Origin: Balneolia bacterium
Lineage (GTDB): Bacteria; Bacteroidota; Rhodothermia; Balneolales; Cyclonatronaceae
DNA length: 39,019 nt
Direction: 5' to 3'
Assembly (NCBI GenBank): GCA_003555145.1
Contig: PWID01000320.1
Coordinates: forward strand, 1 to 39,019
The position numbers and the translations under genes are program-made. This document shows positions 28,605-38,439 of the stretch, in pieces. The notes under the pieces were generated by a model, which saw nothing but the letters and a program-made list of their open reading frames with translations, made no database searches and had not been told where the DNA came from. Position 1 is the stretch's first letter. The number at the start of each line of letters is the position of its first letter.

Positions 28605-31220
28605 TTGCTGTTTATTGAAGACTGCGATAAGCACCAGATTGATTATATTACAATTTGCTCAAATCCAACCACTAAACGACAAAGGTTCTTGGAATTTATT
28701 TATAACATTGGCTCAAACCTGCCGGTAAACGATCCAGTACTTATTTTCGCTATCGTGATGATCATCATTCTGATAGCGCCCATAATCGTTCAAAAGTTAA
28801 AAATCCCGGGACTTGTTGGAACCATTCTCGCTGGTACAATTGTCGGACCCAGCGTTCTTGGTTTACTGGAACGCGACGACACCATCATACTATTGGGTAC
28901 CGTAGGTCTGCTTTACCTCATGTTTATGGCCGGCCTGAGCATAGACCTTAACAAATTTGAGAAAAACAGAAACAAGAGTCTCGCATTCGGCCTTATCTCA
29001 TTTTTCATTCCGCAGCTTGCAGCTATACCGGTTGGTATTTATCTGCTCGATTTTTCCCTGGTCTCGTCAATTCTTCTGGGTTCCATTGTTGGTTCTCACA
29101 CCCTTCTGGCCTACCCGATTGCAAACCGTATAGGAATTCAAAAGAATACGGCTGTAACTATGGCAATGGGGGGAACCATTGTAACGGATATGCTTTCCCT
29201 AATTTTTCTGGCAATAGTAGCAAATACAATAGGCGAGTCGTCCGGGGTTGGATTTTGGATAACTTTCGTAATTATGGTTGTCATTTACGGGGTCGCTGTA
29301 TTATTCGGTCTTCCGATCCTGGGGCGCTGGTTCTTCAGAAACGTGAGAAACCAGACGAATACAGAATATGTATTTATGATTGCGCTTCTGTTTATCTCAG
29401 CGTATCTGGCCGAGCTGGTTGGATTAGCTGCTATTATCGGTGCCTTTCTCGCCGGTTTAACCCTCAACAGACTCGTACCAGAATCCGGCACCTTAATGAG
29501 TCGTGTTCAGTTCGTTGGGAACGCTCTGTTTATTCCTTTCTTCCTCATCTCTGTGGGTATGCTCGTGGATGTAAAGGTGATGATCGAAAGCTGGGCTGTT
29601 TGGCTGCAAACCGGCGCTTTTACGGCTCTTGTTGTTTTTGGGAAAGGTATTGCCGCTAAATTCACCCAGCTTATTTTCAGAATGTCGGCAGCTGAAGGCT
29701 GGACCGTTGTTGGGCTTACGATCCCTCAGGCTGCAGCTACACTCGCCGTTACCCTGGTTGGTTTTGAAATAGGGCTGTTCACCCAGACTTCTGTTAACGC
29801 GGTTGTTCTTATGATTCTCATTACCTGTATGATTGGCCCAAGTTTCGTCGAAAAATTCGGGCGTCAGGTTGCTCTGCAGGATGCTAAAAAGCCGTACGAT
29901 CCCAAAGACGCACCTGAACGTATTCTTATTCCTCTTGCTAATCCGCAAACAGCAGAAACGCTTATGGATATAGCCATGATTGTTAAAAAGAAGAACAGTG
30001 AGGAACCTCTTTTTCCGCTTACCGTGGCCCGCGACACAGGTAACGCAGATACCGACGCAAGGGTAGCCGAAAGTGAGAAAATGCTGAGTCATGCTGTTGT
30101 ACATGCCGCAGCCGCTGAAATGCCGGTTTTACCCATCACAAGAATCGATATGAACATATCGAACGGTATTCTCAGGGCAATCAAAGAATTACGGGCTTCT
30201 CACGTGGTTATAGGCTGGAACGGACAAATTTCTGCGCGTCAGCGTATTTTTGGTACTGTACTCGACCAAATGCTGGAGCAAGCTCAGCAGCTGGTAATGG
30301 TTTGTAAAGTAGACCATCCTATAAATGTTACCGAGCGCATTTTTCTTATGGTTCCTCCCTACATCGATCGGGAACCAGGCTTTTCGGATGCCATGTCTAC
30401 TATCCAGAACATGGTTAGCGAAATCGGGTCTGACCTGATTGTGGTAACATCCCGCAACAATCATAATACCATACGTACAGTAATTGAAACCGAAGAGCCC
30501 CAAATCGAAGGTGAATACATCACCCTGGATAACTGGAGCGATTTACTCAAGGATGAGCGTATTAATCTTCAGGATGAGGAAGACCTTGTTTTGCTTCTTA
30601 GTACCCGGAAAGGCACTGTTTCCTGGGATGATAATCTGGAGCGTCTGCCCCGTATTATCGCCCAGAACTATCCAAACGTTAATTTCATAACCATGTACCC
30701 TTCCGAAGTTACAACCGAAGATACTGTTGTTAACCGTATTAGCTTTGAAAGCGTAGGCAAAATTCCAAGTATAAGCACCGAGCATGTTAATTTTGAGCTT
30801 GATGACATGGATGCTTCAAACGCATTGCGGGAACTTATGGGTAAGAAATTTCACAACAATCCTGTTGCTCTGTCTGAAGTTATAGAGCGAATTTTGAAGC
30901 AGGATATTGATAACCTCCCCGGCGAACTACCGAATGTAGTGTTAACGAAAACCCGCACTTCTCTTTGTAATAAGCCCACTCTCTTTTTGGGGATTAGTAC
31001 AAAAGGGATAGATTATCCAAACGTAGGAGAAAAAGTAAACCTGATTTTTGTTTTACTTTCGCCGAAAACAACATCAACACAACAAAATATCTCAGTTCTC
31101 GCGAACCTTGCGCGGGTTCTGGCCCATAAAAAAACATACCTGAAAATAAAAGAAGCGAAAACCGTTGCCGAAATCAGCGAAATTATTGATAATGTAAGAC
31201 TGCGAATCCGAAACCGATAA
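28605..31220 (+). CDS. CPA2-type (Kef-like) cation:proton antiporter with C-terminal USP-like domain
   Basis: 'LKIPGLVGTILAGTIVGPSVLGLLERDD', 'GLSIDLNKFEKNRNKSLAFGLISFFIPQL', 'AIIGAFLAGLTLNRLVPESGTL...FIPFFLISVGMLVDVK'; C-terminal soluble half with 'SHVVIGWNGQ'. Start codon uncertain (TTG). Confidence 0.87.
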   Translation: MLFIEDCDKHQIDYITICSNPTTKRQRFLEFIYNIGSNLPVNDPVLIFAIVMIIILIAPIIVQKLKIPGLVGTILAGTIVGPSVLGLLERDDTIILLGTVGLLYLMFMAGLSIDLNKFEKNRNKSLAFGLISFFIPQLAAIPVGIYLLDFSLVSSILLGSIVGSHTLLAYPIANRIGIQKNTAVTMAMGGTIVTDMLSLIFLAIVANTIGESSGVGFWITFVIMVVIYGVAVLFGLPILGRWFFRNVRNQTNTEYVFMIALLFISAYLAELVGLAAIIGAFLAGLTLNRLVPESGTLMSRVQFVGNALFIPFFLISVGMLVDVKVMIESWAVWLQTGAFTALVVFGKGIAAKFTQLIFRMSAAEGWTVVGLTIPQAAATLAVTLVGFEIGLFTQTSVNAVVLMILITCMIGPSFVEKFGRQVALQDAKKPYDPKDAPERILIPLANPQTAETLMDIAMIVKKKNSEEPLFPLTVARDTGNADTDARVAESEKMLSHAVVHAAAAEMPVLPITRIDMNISNGILRAIKELRASHVVIGWNGQISARQRIFGTVLDQMLEQAQQLVMVCKVDHPINVTERIFLMVPPYIDREPGFSDAMSTIQNMVSEIGSDLIVVTSRNNHNTIRTVIETEEPQIEGEYITLDNWSDLLKDERINLQDEEDLVLLLSTRKGTVSWDDNLERLPRIIAQNYPNVNFITMYPSEVTTEDTVVNRISFESVGKIPSISTEHVNFELDDMDASNALRELMGKKFHNNPVALSEVIERILKQDIDNLPGELPNVVLTKTRTSLCNKPTLFLGISTKGIDYPNVGEKVNLIFVLLSPKTTSTQQNISVLANLARVLAHKKTYLKIKEAKTVAEISEIIDNVRLRIRNR

Positions 31221-31235
31221 AACCTACTGACGCTT

Positions 31236-31952
31236 ATGTTTTTTGTATTTGATATTGAATCTGTACCCGATTTTGAGTTTATACGCACCGTTCTGAATAA
31301 GCCCGAACTTGAAGAAGACGCACTGCTTGAACTCGCTGCAGAAGAGCTCGCCAAGAATAAGTCTGGCTTTCTGCCACCTATGTTCCACCGGATGGTTTCA
31401 TGGGTCGGTCTTTGGGTGGACAATATGGGAGAACCTAAAAACAAAGTCTCCTGGTCCGGTAAAGATGAGAAAGAGGGCTTGGAAAAACTGATCCAAACGC
31501 TGGGCTTGTTCAAGGACTTCGGACTTATTCATCATAACGGGCGGGGGTTCGATTTGCCTCTCATCACCTATCGGTCCCTGAAGCATGGCCTGCAGCTTCC
31601 ACGGCGTATGAGCCATCACGACATCAGATACAGATTCAGCCAGCAGAATATTGATTTGGTGGATGAATTTAGTAATTATGGCGCAAGTTCGTGGCCTAAG
31701 CTAAAACATCTGGGAATGCTGATTGGCATACCTTTCAAACAGACTGGTGAAGGTAATATCGTGCTGGAGATGTTCCGTGAGGAGCGACTTGAAGCCATCG
31801 AACACTATTGCTACGAAGATGTAATCGCGACCTATCTTATCTGGCTGTTTATGAAGTTTAATAACGGCGAGCTCAACGAGCTTACCTTTAGCCAGCTAAG
31901 AGACCGGGCTATTCAAAAACTCAATGAAATCCAGGCCAGCGTACCGGACTAA
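31236..31952 (+). CDS. Predicted 3'-5' exonuclease related to the PolB exonuclease domain
   Basis: 'MFFVFDIESVPDFEFIR', 'DFGLIHHNGRGFDLPLITYRSLKHGL', 'HYCYEDVIATYLIWLFMKF': RNase H-fold DEDD-type motifs. Confidence 0.83.
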   Translation: MFFVFDIESVPDFEFIRTVLNKPELEEDALLELAAEELAKNKSGFLPPMFHRMVSWVGLWVDNMGEPKNKVSWSGKDEKEGLEKLIQTLGLFKDFGLIHHNGRGFDLPLITYRSLKHGLQLPRRMSHHDIRYRFSQQNIDLVDEFSNYGASSWPKLKHLGMLIGIPFKQTGEGNIVLEMFREERLEAIEHYCYEDVIATYLIWLFMKFNNGELNELTFSQLRDRAIQKLNEIQASVPD

Positions 31953-31981
31953 TCAGAGGTGTCGGGTATCAGGAAAATAGA

Positions 31982-32017
31982 AAGCCGCTGAAATGGTTTT
32001 AGACATCTCAGCGGCTT
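31982..32017. terminator. Hairpin between convergent exonuclease (+) and glgC (-) genes
   Basis: AAGCCGCTGA...TCAGCGGCTT 10-bp inverted repeat in the convergent intergenic gap. Confidence 0.65.
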
Positions 32018-32046
32018 AAGTTTAGTTTATAAAAGGTTTGAAGCAA

Positions 32047-33315
32047 TTATATATTCGTACCGTCTTTGAGAATGCTGCCTTTAGGAACTACCACTATTCC
32101 GTCTACTACCGTATAGTTGTCGTAGTTGCCATCCGCCAGATGATCACCGCCGTTTATACGTACGTCGTTTCCAATACGAGCGTTTTTATCGATAATACAG
32201 TTTTGGATAAAACATCTTTCTCCGATTCCGACCGGCGGGAAATCTGCATTTTTCTGTTCGATTTCTTCATACTTAGGAAAGGAATCATTACCCATTATTA
32301 TGCTGTCTGCAACGGTAGTTCCTCGGCCAATTCGTGAGCGAATTCCAACAAGGGTGTGTTCTATACGGCTGGCTTCTACTACGCAGCCTTCCGCGATGAT
32401 GGAGCGCTCCAGAGCGGTTCCGCTAACTTTGGAAGCCGGCAGCATGCGTGCACGGGTGTAAACCATACGCGATGTGTCGTACAGGTTGAAGCTTGGCATG
32501 GCATCTGTTAGCGCCAGATTCGCTTCATAAAAAGATTTAATTGTTCCGATATCGGTCCAGTAGCCACCATAAATATACGAGCAGATCTTTTTCTTCTTCG
32601 AAATTGCGGAAGGAATTATTTCCTTACCAAAATCTGTGGCGTCGGGGTTTTGCTCAAGAAGCTCACGAAGAACTTCTTTACTAAAGACATAAATACCCAT
32701 CGATGCAAGGTAGTGCTGGCCTTTCTTTTTTAGATCATCAGGTACATCGGAAGCCCAGTCTCCAAGTTCCTCTTTGCCGGGCTTTTCGACAAATGATTCA
32801 ATTTTACTGTCTTTACCAACTTTCATAATACCAAAACCGGTGGCGTCGTCAGCATCAACCGGAATCGTTGCTATAGATAAATCGGCTTTCGAATCGATAT
32901 GAGCCTTCATCATCTCTTTAAAATTCATCTGGTAAAGCTGGTCGCCCGACAGAATCATTACATAATCGAATTCGTGGTTATCCATATGATGCATTGACTG
33001 GCGCACCGCATCGGCTGTGCCCTGAAACCAGCTTTGGCTGCTTATGGTTTGCTCTGCAGCGAGCACATCAACAAAGCCAGGATTAAATGCATCGAACGTA
33101 AACGTATTTTTAACGTGACGGTTTAAAGAGGCCGAATTAAACTGAGTGAGCACATATATTTTTCTGATATGCGAGTTCAGGCAGTTTGAAATTGGAATAT
33201 CCACCAATCTGTATTTTCCCCCAATGGGAACCGCCGGTTTAGATCGCGTTTTGGTGAGCGGAAACAATCGGGATCCCTGCCCGCCGCCTAGTATTACTGC
33301 AAGTACATTTTCCAT
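32047..33315 (-). CDS. glgC: Glucose-1-phosphate adenylyltransferase
   Basis: 'AVILGGGQGSRLFPLTKTRSKPAVPIGGKYRLVDIPISNCLNSHIRKIYVLTQFNSASLNRH', 'ILSGDQLYQMN'. Confidence 0.97.
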   Translation of the reverse strand: MENVLAVILGGGQGSRLFPLTKTRSKPAVPIGGKYRLVDIPISNCLNSHIRKIYVLTQFNSASLNRHVKNTFTFDAFNPGFVDVLAAEQTISSQSWFQGTADAVRQSMHHMDNHEFDYVMILSGDQLYQMNFKEMMKAHIDSKADLSIATIPVDADDATGFGIMKVGKDSKIESFVEKPGKEELGDWASDVPDDLKKKGQHYLASMGIYVFSKEVLRELLEQNPDATDFGKEIIPSAISKKKKICSYIYGGYWTDIGTIKSFYEANLALTDAMPSFNLYDTSRMVYTRARMLPASKVSGTALERSIIAEGCVVEASRIEHTLVGIRSRIGRGTTVADSIIMGNDSFPKYEEIEQKNADFPPVGIGERCFIQNCIIDKNARIGNDVRINGGDHLADGNYDNYTVVDGIVVVPKGSILKDGTNI

Positions 33316-33334
33316 AATTCAAATGATTAGTAAT

Positions 33335-34771
33335 TCACTGTTTAAGTTGATGATATAAATCGATATAAGTTTGTGCAGACTTATTCCAGGTGAAGTCGAG
33401 TTTCATTATTTCTTTTCTCACTTTCTTAAACTCAGCCTGCTGCTCGTACAAGCCTATGGCTCTGTAAACGGCGTGGAGCGCATCATTTGCTGAATACTCC
33501 CTGAAACGGATTCCATAACCATTTTCCTCACCTATATCTTTAACTGAATCTTTAAGACCACCTATCTCTCTTACGATAGGAACCGTACCATATCTCATGG
33601 CGAACATCTGGTTGAGACCACAGGGTTCTACCCGCGATGGCATTATAATAAAATCGGCACCGGCATATATCCTTCTGGATAAAGTCTCATTGTACTGTAT
33701 TGAAGAGTCGAAAAATCCCGCATATTCTCCCGACATTAAGCGAAGGCGCTCCTGCAACCAGTGGTCTCCGGTGCCTAGTACTACAAAAGATGCTTTCCCG
33801 CCTTCCTCTATAAAACGGGAAATTACTTCAGGAAGAAAATCGGCGCCTTTTTCTTTAACCAGCCTTCCAATAAATGCGATGAGCGGGTAATTAGTATTAA
33901 GATTAAAATAGTCGCAAATGAGCCTCTTACTTTTTTCCTTCCCCTTTTCTACGGTTCTAACATCGTAATGATGCTCGAGCATTGGATCTGTTTTCGGATT
34001 CCAGACTTCATCGTCGATTCCATTAATAATACCGACACATTTACCGCGCTCAGCTCTCAAAAGTCCTTCAAGCCCGTTGGCCGAATCCTGCAGCTCTTCC
34101 ATGTAGCTCTGAGAAACCGTGGTAACCTTCCAGGCTTTCCTGATTCCGGCTGACAAAGAGTTTAACCGCCCCCCCCAGTCTAAAAAGCCCTGCTGATCTT
34201 CTCTGATGCGCGGCAGCAGGTTTTTCTTCCCAAGTTCGTAATTTCCATGATATTCACCATTATGTATAGTAACAACGGTAGGTATATGCTCCATTCCGCT
34301 AAATAACTCGCAAGAGGTCATCAAAAAAGGAATCAGGGATGTATGGTGATCATGGCAGTGCAGTACATCTGGTGTTGTGGAAAAGGTGCGAATCCATTCC
34401 AAAGCTGCCAATTGAAAACTCAGGTACCTTTCAAACTCATCCCAGTAACCGAAGCCGCTTTCTGCGTCCACATATATTCCTTTCCGGTCTAGTTTACCAG
34501 GTACGTGTACCAGATAAAGTGGAAACCCCAGCTCTTCGCCTTCAACTTTATGAATTTCGAACTGAAACATCCGATCGCCCATGTACGTATTGCCGGCATG
34601 CACAACCCGAACATTTCTTTGGTTTATCCAGTCGTTATTAAAGCGGGGCATTACAACCCAGGCATCAGCCCCAAGGGCACGCTGATATTTAGGAAGTGAA
34701 CCAACTACGTCTGCCAAACCACCCGTTTTTGCAACCGGATAACACTCAAAGCTTAAATGAATAATATTCAT
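33335..34771 (-). CDS. glgA: Glycogen/starch synthase
   Basis: 'MNIIHLSFECYPVAKTGGLADVVGSLPKYQRALGADAWVVMPRF' (KTGGLADV), 'IIMPSRVEPCGLNQMFAMRYGTVPIVREIGGLKDSV'. Confidence 0.96.
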   Translation of the reverse strand: MNIIHLSFECYPVAKTGGLADVVGSLPKYQRALGADAWVVMPRFNNDWINQRNVRVVHAGNTYMGDRMFQFEIHKVEGEELGFPLYLVHVPGKLDRKGIYVDAESGFGYWDEFERYLSFQLAALEWIRTFSTTPDVLHCHDHHTSLIPFLMTSCELFSGMEHIPTVVTIHNGEYHGNYELGKKNLLPRIREDQQGFLDWGGRLNSLSAGIRKAWKVTTVSQSYMEELQDSANGLEGLLRAERGKCVGIINGIDDEVWNPKTDPMLEHHYDVRTVEKGKEKSKRLICDYFNLNTNYPLIAFIGRLVKEKGADFLPEVISRFIEEGGKASFVVLGTGDHWLQERLRLMSGEYAGFFDSSIQYNETLSRRIYAGADFIIMPSRVEPCGLNQMFAMRYGTVPIVREIGGLKDSVKDIGEENGYGIRFREYSANDALHAVYRAIGLYEQQAEFKKVRKEIMKLDFTWNKSAQTYIDLYHQLKQ

Positions 34772-35022
34772 GCAATCAATTTCCCCAGCGGGTAAAGCTG
34801 TATTTTTTGGTCTTAAAAATGATGTATCTTCATCCCTATTATAATGTAAAGCGTCTTAATTGTAAAATTTAAAGCACGATTTCTTATTGAATTTTCCTGA
34901 AGCAATTAATTCTTTCAGGATTACAACTATATACGGTTTTTAAAGCTCCGGAGCCCATTGAGGTATTCTGGAAAATCTTTTCAATCTTTTCCGAATTTAA
35001 TCCAATTACATCAAACACTTAC

Positions 35023-35946
35023 ATGATAGAAGTCAGAGATATTACTAAACGCTACGGTAGCTTTACTGCAGTCGAAAACGTTTCGTTTAATGTTGAGAAA
35101 GGCCGGATTTTCGGTGTGTTAGGGCCTAACGGTGCCGGTAAAACAACCACCATTCGTATGATTAACTACATTACGGTTCCAGACCAGGGTGAAGTTATTA
35201 TCAACGGCAACCCTGCCGGTCCCCAAAGCCAGAAGCTAATTGGTTACCTGCCGGAAGAACGCGGTCTCTATAAAAAAATGAAGGTTGGAGAGCAGCTTAT
35301 TTACCTGGCCCGCCTGAAAGGAATGAGCGATTATGATGCCCGTAAATCTCTGAAATACTGGCTCGATCGCTTTAATGCCTCCGACTGGACCAAAAAAAAA
35401 CTGGGTGAATTATCCAAAGGCCAACAGCAGAAAATTCAGTTTATATCCACCATCGCTCACGATCCGGAAATCTGCATTTTTGACGAGCCATTCAGCGGTC
35501 TGGATCCGATAAACAGCGAGCTGCTTCGAGAGGTAATTATTGAGCTCAACCAGAAGGGAAAAACCATTTTGTTCGCAACTCACCGTATGGAGCAGGTCGA
35601 GCAAATGTGCGACGACATCTGTCTGTTTAATGAGGGAAAAATTCTGCTTACGGGACCACTAAGCGACATCAAACGGTCGCTCGGCAAAAACACCGTGAAG
35701 ATTGAGTTTACAGGCGACGGCAGCTTTATCGATAATCTGGAAAACGTTCGTGTTAACAACCGCTCATCTAATTTTGCGGAAATTCGCCTTCTTGAGGGTG
35801 TAACCGAACAGCAGATTTTGCGTGAAGCCATCAAGCATGTAGACCTCACCCATTTTGAATTCGTACAGCCAAGCCTGAACGAAATTTTCATTACTACCGT
35901 AAACGACGCCTCTGCGCGTAAAAAACTTCAGGAAACGATAGCATGA
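35023..35946 (+). CDS. ABC transporter ATP-binding protein (NatA-like)
   Basis: Walker A GPNGAGKTTT, 'LSKGQQQKIQFISTIAHDPEICIFDEPFSGLDPIN', C-terminal NatA-like extension. Confidence 0.95.
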   Translation: MIEVRDITKRYGSFTAVENVSFNVEKGRIFGVLGPNGAGKTTTIRMINYITVPDQGEVIINGNPAGPQSQKLIGYLPEERGLYKKMKVGEQLIYLARLKGMSDYDARKSLKYWLDRFNASDWTKKKLGELSKGQQQKIQFISTIAHDPEICIFDEPFSGLDPINSELLREVIIELNQKGKTILFATHRMEQVEQMCDDICLFNEGKILLTGPLSDIKRSLGKNTVKIEFTGDGSFIDNLENVRVNNRSSNFAEIRLLEGVTEQQILREAIKHVDLTHFEFVQPSLNEIFITTVNDASARKKLQETIA

Positions 35947-37250
35947 TCGATTTCAATAAATTTTCCATCATCTTCAAACGCGAATACCTCACGCGCGTTA
36001 CGAGCAAGGCCTACATTCTCACTACCCTGCTTGCCCCTCTGCTGTTTCTGAGCTTTTTTCTCATTCCTATTGCCGTAACTCTACTATCTCCCGATACAGA
36101 ACGGGTTGTCGCCATTGTCGATGAAACAGGTGTAATTGCTCCGCGCATGATTGAGATAAACCCGGAGCAGTTTATCGTATATCCGGAACTGAGTCTGGAA
36201 GAAATTCGGGACATGGTTACCACAGGTGCCCTCAACGGATATATTATAATCGATCAGGACGTGCTTGAAGGAAACCGAACTCCCGAGCTTATTTACGGCG
36301 GTACCGGCGGCATGGGATTCGTATCTGACGTAAGGTCGGCTATCCGTACCAGTATTCGCGACGAAAAGCTGGATCGCGCCGAGGTAACAGAGGAAATCCG
36401 TGGTATTATGGCCGAACGCATCTCTCTTTCCACCCGTGTTTTAACCGAAACCGGTGAGGAAGAGCAGGATACCAGCGCTCTGTTTATTGTCGGAATTGTG
36501 CTCGGCATGATTATGTATACCTCCATGTTTGTGTATGGCGGAATTGTGATGCGTGGCGTTATTGAAGAAAAAACCAGCAGAATAGTTGAAGTTATCATTT
36601 CTTCGGTGCGGCCTTTCGAACTCCTGATGGGCAAGGTGATGGGTGTTGGCGCTCTGGCTGTTACCCAGTTTACCTTCTGGATACTGGCCATTGCTGGCAT
36701 TTCAGCTGCCAGTACACCTCTTTTGCTTTATTTCTTCGGAAGCCGCGTAAGTGAAGCCGCCGGAAGCGGCGACACCCAGGCTGCAATGGCAACAATCGAA
36801 TCCGAGCTTCCTTTCACTATTCCCGATATTGGTATGGGGCTTGTATTTGGCTTCATCCTCTTTTTTATACTCGGCTATTTGATGTACAGCGCACTTTTTG
36901 CTGCTGTAGGATCAGCACTCGAATCAGAAACCGAGAATCAACAGCTTACTATGGTGGTTTCGCTACCGATTATCATTCCGATATTCTTTCTAAGCCCGGT
37001 CTCAACTGATCCAGATTCCACTCTGGCTTTTGTACTTTCTATGATTCCGCTGTTCAGTCCAATCATTATGCCGGTCCGTATGGCGATTATGAATGTGCCC
37101 CTTTGGGAGGTTGCGCTCGCTGTTGTTCTAATGACAGCTACCTTTATAGCACTCATTTGGTTAAGCGCACGCATTTACCGTGTCGGCATTCTGATGTATG
37201 GAAAAAGCGCTAGCTTACGTGAGCTTTCCCGCTGGGTTCGCTACTCCTGA
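35943..37250 (+). CDS. ABC-2 family permease (NatB-like)
   Basis: 'FKREYLTRVTSKAYILTTLLAPLLF', 'MRGVIEEKTSRIVEVIISSVRPFELLMGKVMGVGALAVTQFTFW'; 4-bp overlap with the ATPase gene. Confidence 0.93.
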   Translation: MIDFNKFSIIFKREYLTRVTSKAYILTTLLAPLLFLSFFLIPIAVTLLSPDTERVVAIVDETGVIAPRMIEINPEQFIVYPELSLEEIRDMVTTGALNGYIIIDQDVLEGNRTPELIYGGTGGMGFVSDVRSAIRTSIRDEKLDRAEVTEEIRGIMAERISLSTRVLTETGEEEQDTSALFIVGIVLGMIMYTSMFVYGGIVMRGVIEEKTSRIVEVIISSVRPFELLMGKVMGVGALAVTQFTFWILAIAGISAASTPLLLYFFGSRVSEAAGSGDTQAAMATIESELPFTIPDIGMGLVFGFILFFILGYLMYSALFAAVGSALESETENQQLTMVVSLPIIIPIFFLSPVSTDPDSTLAFVLSMIPLFSPIIMPVRMAIMNVPLWEVALAVVLMTATFIALIWLSARIYRVGILMYGKSASLRELSRWVRYS

Positions 37251-37319
37251 TATAAGAGATTAGCCTAACGAACATTTCATGAGATGGCGGGCCGGCCACA
37301 CATCCGGAACGCAGTACAT

Positions 37320-37367
37320 AACCCAACAAAAAAGCCGGCTGAAAACCGGCTTTTTTGTTGTTGGGTT
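37320..37367. terminator. Bidirectional intrinsic terminator
   Basis: AACCCAACAAAAAAGCCGG-CTGAAAA-CCGGCTTTTTTGTTG(T)TGGGTT between the convergent ABC permease (+) and PIN-domain gene (-). Confidence 0.85.
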
Positions 37368-37432
37368 GTTTCTATTTGAGTTTAGGGCAATTCAGATCAT
37401 TATATAACGGTCGGTCTTATACCGCTTGAACT

Positions 37433-37837
37433 TTATTTTGTTATAACCTCTAATGGTCTGGCAGCAAATTCCGGAAAAGAACGAAGAATCCGCTTATCCA
37501 TCGTTATCAATTTTAAATTCAGATCTACAGCAAGACTGACGAATTCGCAATCGTATGCAGAGCATTCAGATTTTTCTACCAGACTATAGACTTGAATAGA
37601 GTTTACATGAAACTCCCGGTCTTTCATCTGACTCTCTGCTTTTTCTGATATCTGTAATGCCTCAGAAAGATCAATAAGCTCTTTTCTCAAATAAAGTGTT
37701 ACTACATTTCGAAATTCACTTTTCCATAGTAGAGGTGCTACCCATTCCGAATCCCATTGGAATAATTGGTCACAAAGTTCGGTGTGTTCAGAAGGCAACC
37801 AAAAGTGTGCAAGGATATTTGTATCAACGACAATCAA
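37433..37837 (-). CDS. PIN-domain ribonuclease toxin (VapC/FitB-like)
   Basis: 'MIVVDTNILAHFWLPSEHTELCDQLFQWDSEWVAPLLWKSEFRNVV...SECSAYDCEFVSLAVDLNLKLITMDKRILRSFP': conserved D-x-N, E, D-C-E and D residues. Confidence 0.92.
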   Translation of the reverse strand: MIVVDTNILAHFWLPSEHTELCDQLFQWDSEWVAPLLWKSEFRNVVTLYLRKELIDLSEALQISEKAESQMKDREFHVNSIQVYSLVEKSECSAYDCEFVSLAVDLNLKLITMDKRILRSFPEFAARPLEVITK

Positions 37838-38073
37838 GGTCGGCCTTGATCAATTGCATCCTGAATTTCATCAGCAGACAAACTCCCTTTTACTTTTTTT
37901 CTCATTATTCTTGCCTGACGAAGTACTTCATCAGAAGATATACGGGTTGGTTCAACAGTACGCTCTAAACAAGCAATGATTTCACTATTCATACTGCGGT
38001 GTTGAGCTTCTGCCTGTTGCTTCAACTTCTTATAAATAGAGTCTGGAATATTTTTGACTGTAATGCTCGGCAT
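37834..38073 (-). CDS. Ribbon-helix-helix (Arc/FitA-like) antitoxin
   Basis: 'MPSITVKNIPDSIYKKLKQQAEAQHRSMNSEIIACLERTV' FitA/Arc-type RHH; ATGA overlap with the PIN gene. Confidence 0.9.
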   Translation of the reverse strand: MPSITVKNIPDSIYKKLKQQAEAQHRSMNSEIIACLERTVEPTRISSDEVLRQARIMRKKVKGSLSADEIQDAIDQGRP

Positions 38074-38214
38074 AAGGCTGAGTTTCGTTATGGTGTAATA
38101 ATGAAACTAATACAGGCGGAGGAATATTGCAATAGTGAAAAATAAAACGGCCCAGCGTATAACGGGCGTGACTTTTAGGTCACCAGTTGAAGCGCTTCAT
38201 ATACTGCGTCCAAA

Positions 38215-38439
38215 TTATTTTAAGGCTTTTCGAGCACTTTCTAAAAGTTCAGAATATTTCTTAGAAAATGGTTTCTCAAGCTGCTTTTCTAACACAGCCA
38301 AAAAATTCCATAACGCTTGTTTTTCTGATGGGTCATGAATACTCAATTCATCATCTTCAGAGAATCTTGAAAGAAATTCGAAAAGAACCAGGGCTTCATC
38401 TGAACTTAAAGTTATTTCGACTTTAGTTTCTTTTGGCAT
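38215..38439 (-). CDS. Small hypothetical protein
   Basis: 74 aa from ATG at 38439 (MPKETKVEITLSSDEALVLFEFLSRFSEDDELSIHDPSEKQALWNFLAVLEKQLEKPFSKKYSELLESARKALK); coherent amphipathic helical composition. No family name recognised. Confidence 0.6.
   Translation of the reverse strand: MPKETKVEITLSSDEALVLFEFLSRFSEDDELSIHDPSEKQALWNFLAVLEKQLEKPFSKKYSELLESARKALK

Noticed and set aside
29493-30104. 203-aa minus-strand ORF
   Set aside because: Fully antisense to the well-supported antiporter gene, with no recognisable domain and biased composition.
31013-31513. 166-aa minus-strand ORF with Ser-rich stretch
   Set aside because: Antisense to the antiporter end and exonuclease start; the Ser-rich tract is the complement of Glu/Leu/Ala codons.
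37320-37367. ACCCAAC...GTTGGGT ends fit the attC RYYYAAC/GTTRRRY consensus
   Set aside because: The element is a near-perfect palindrome with a GC stem flanked by A/T runs between convergent genes, and is better explained as a bidirectional terminator; its R-box match follows from the palindrome.
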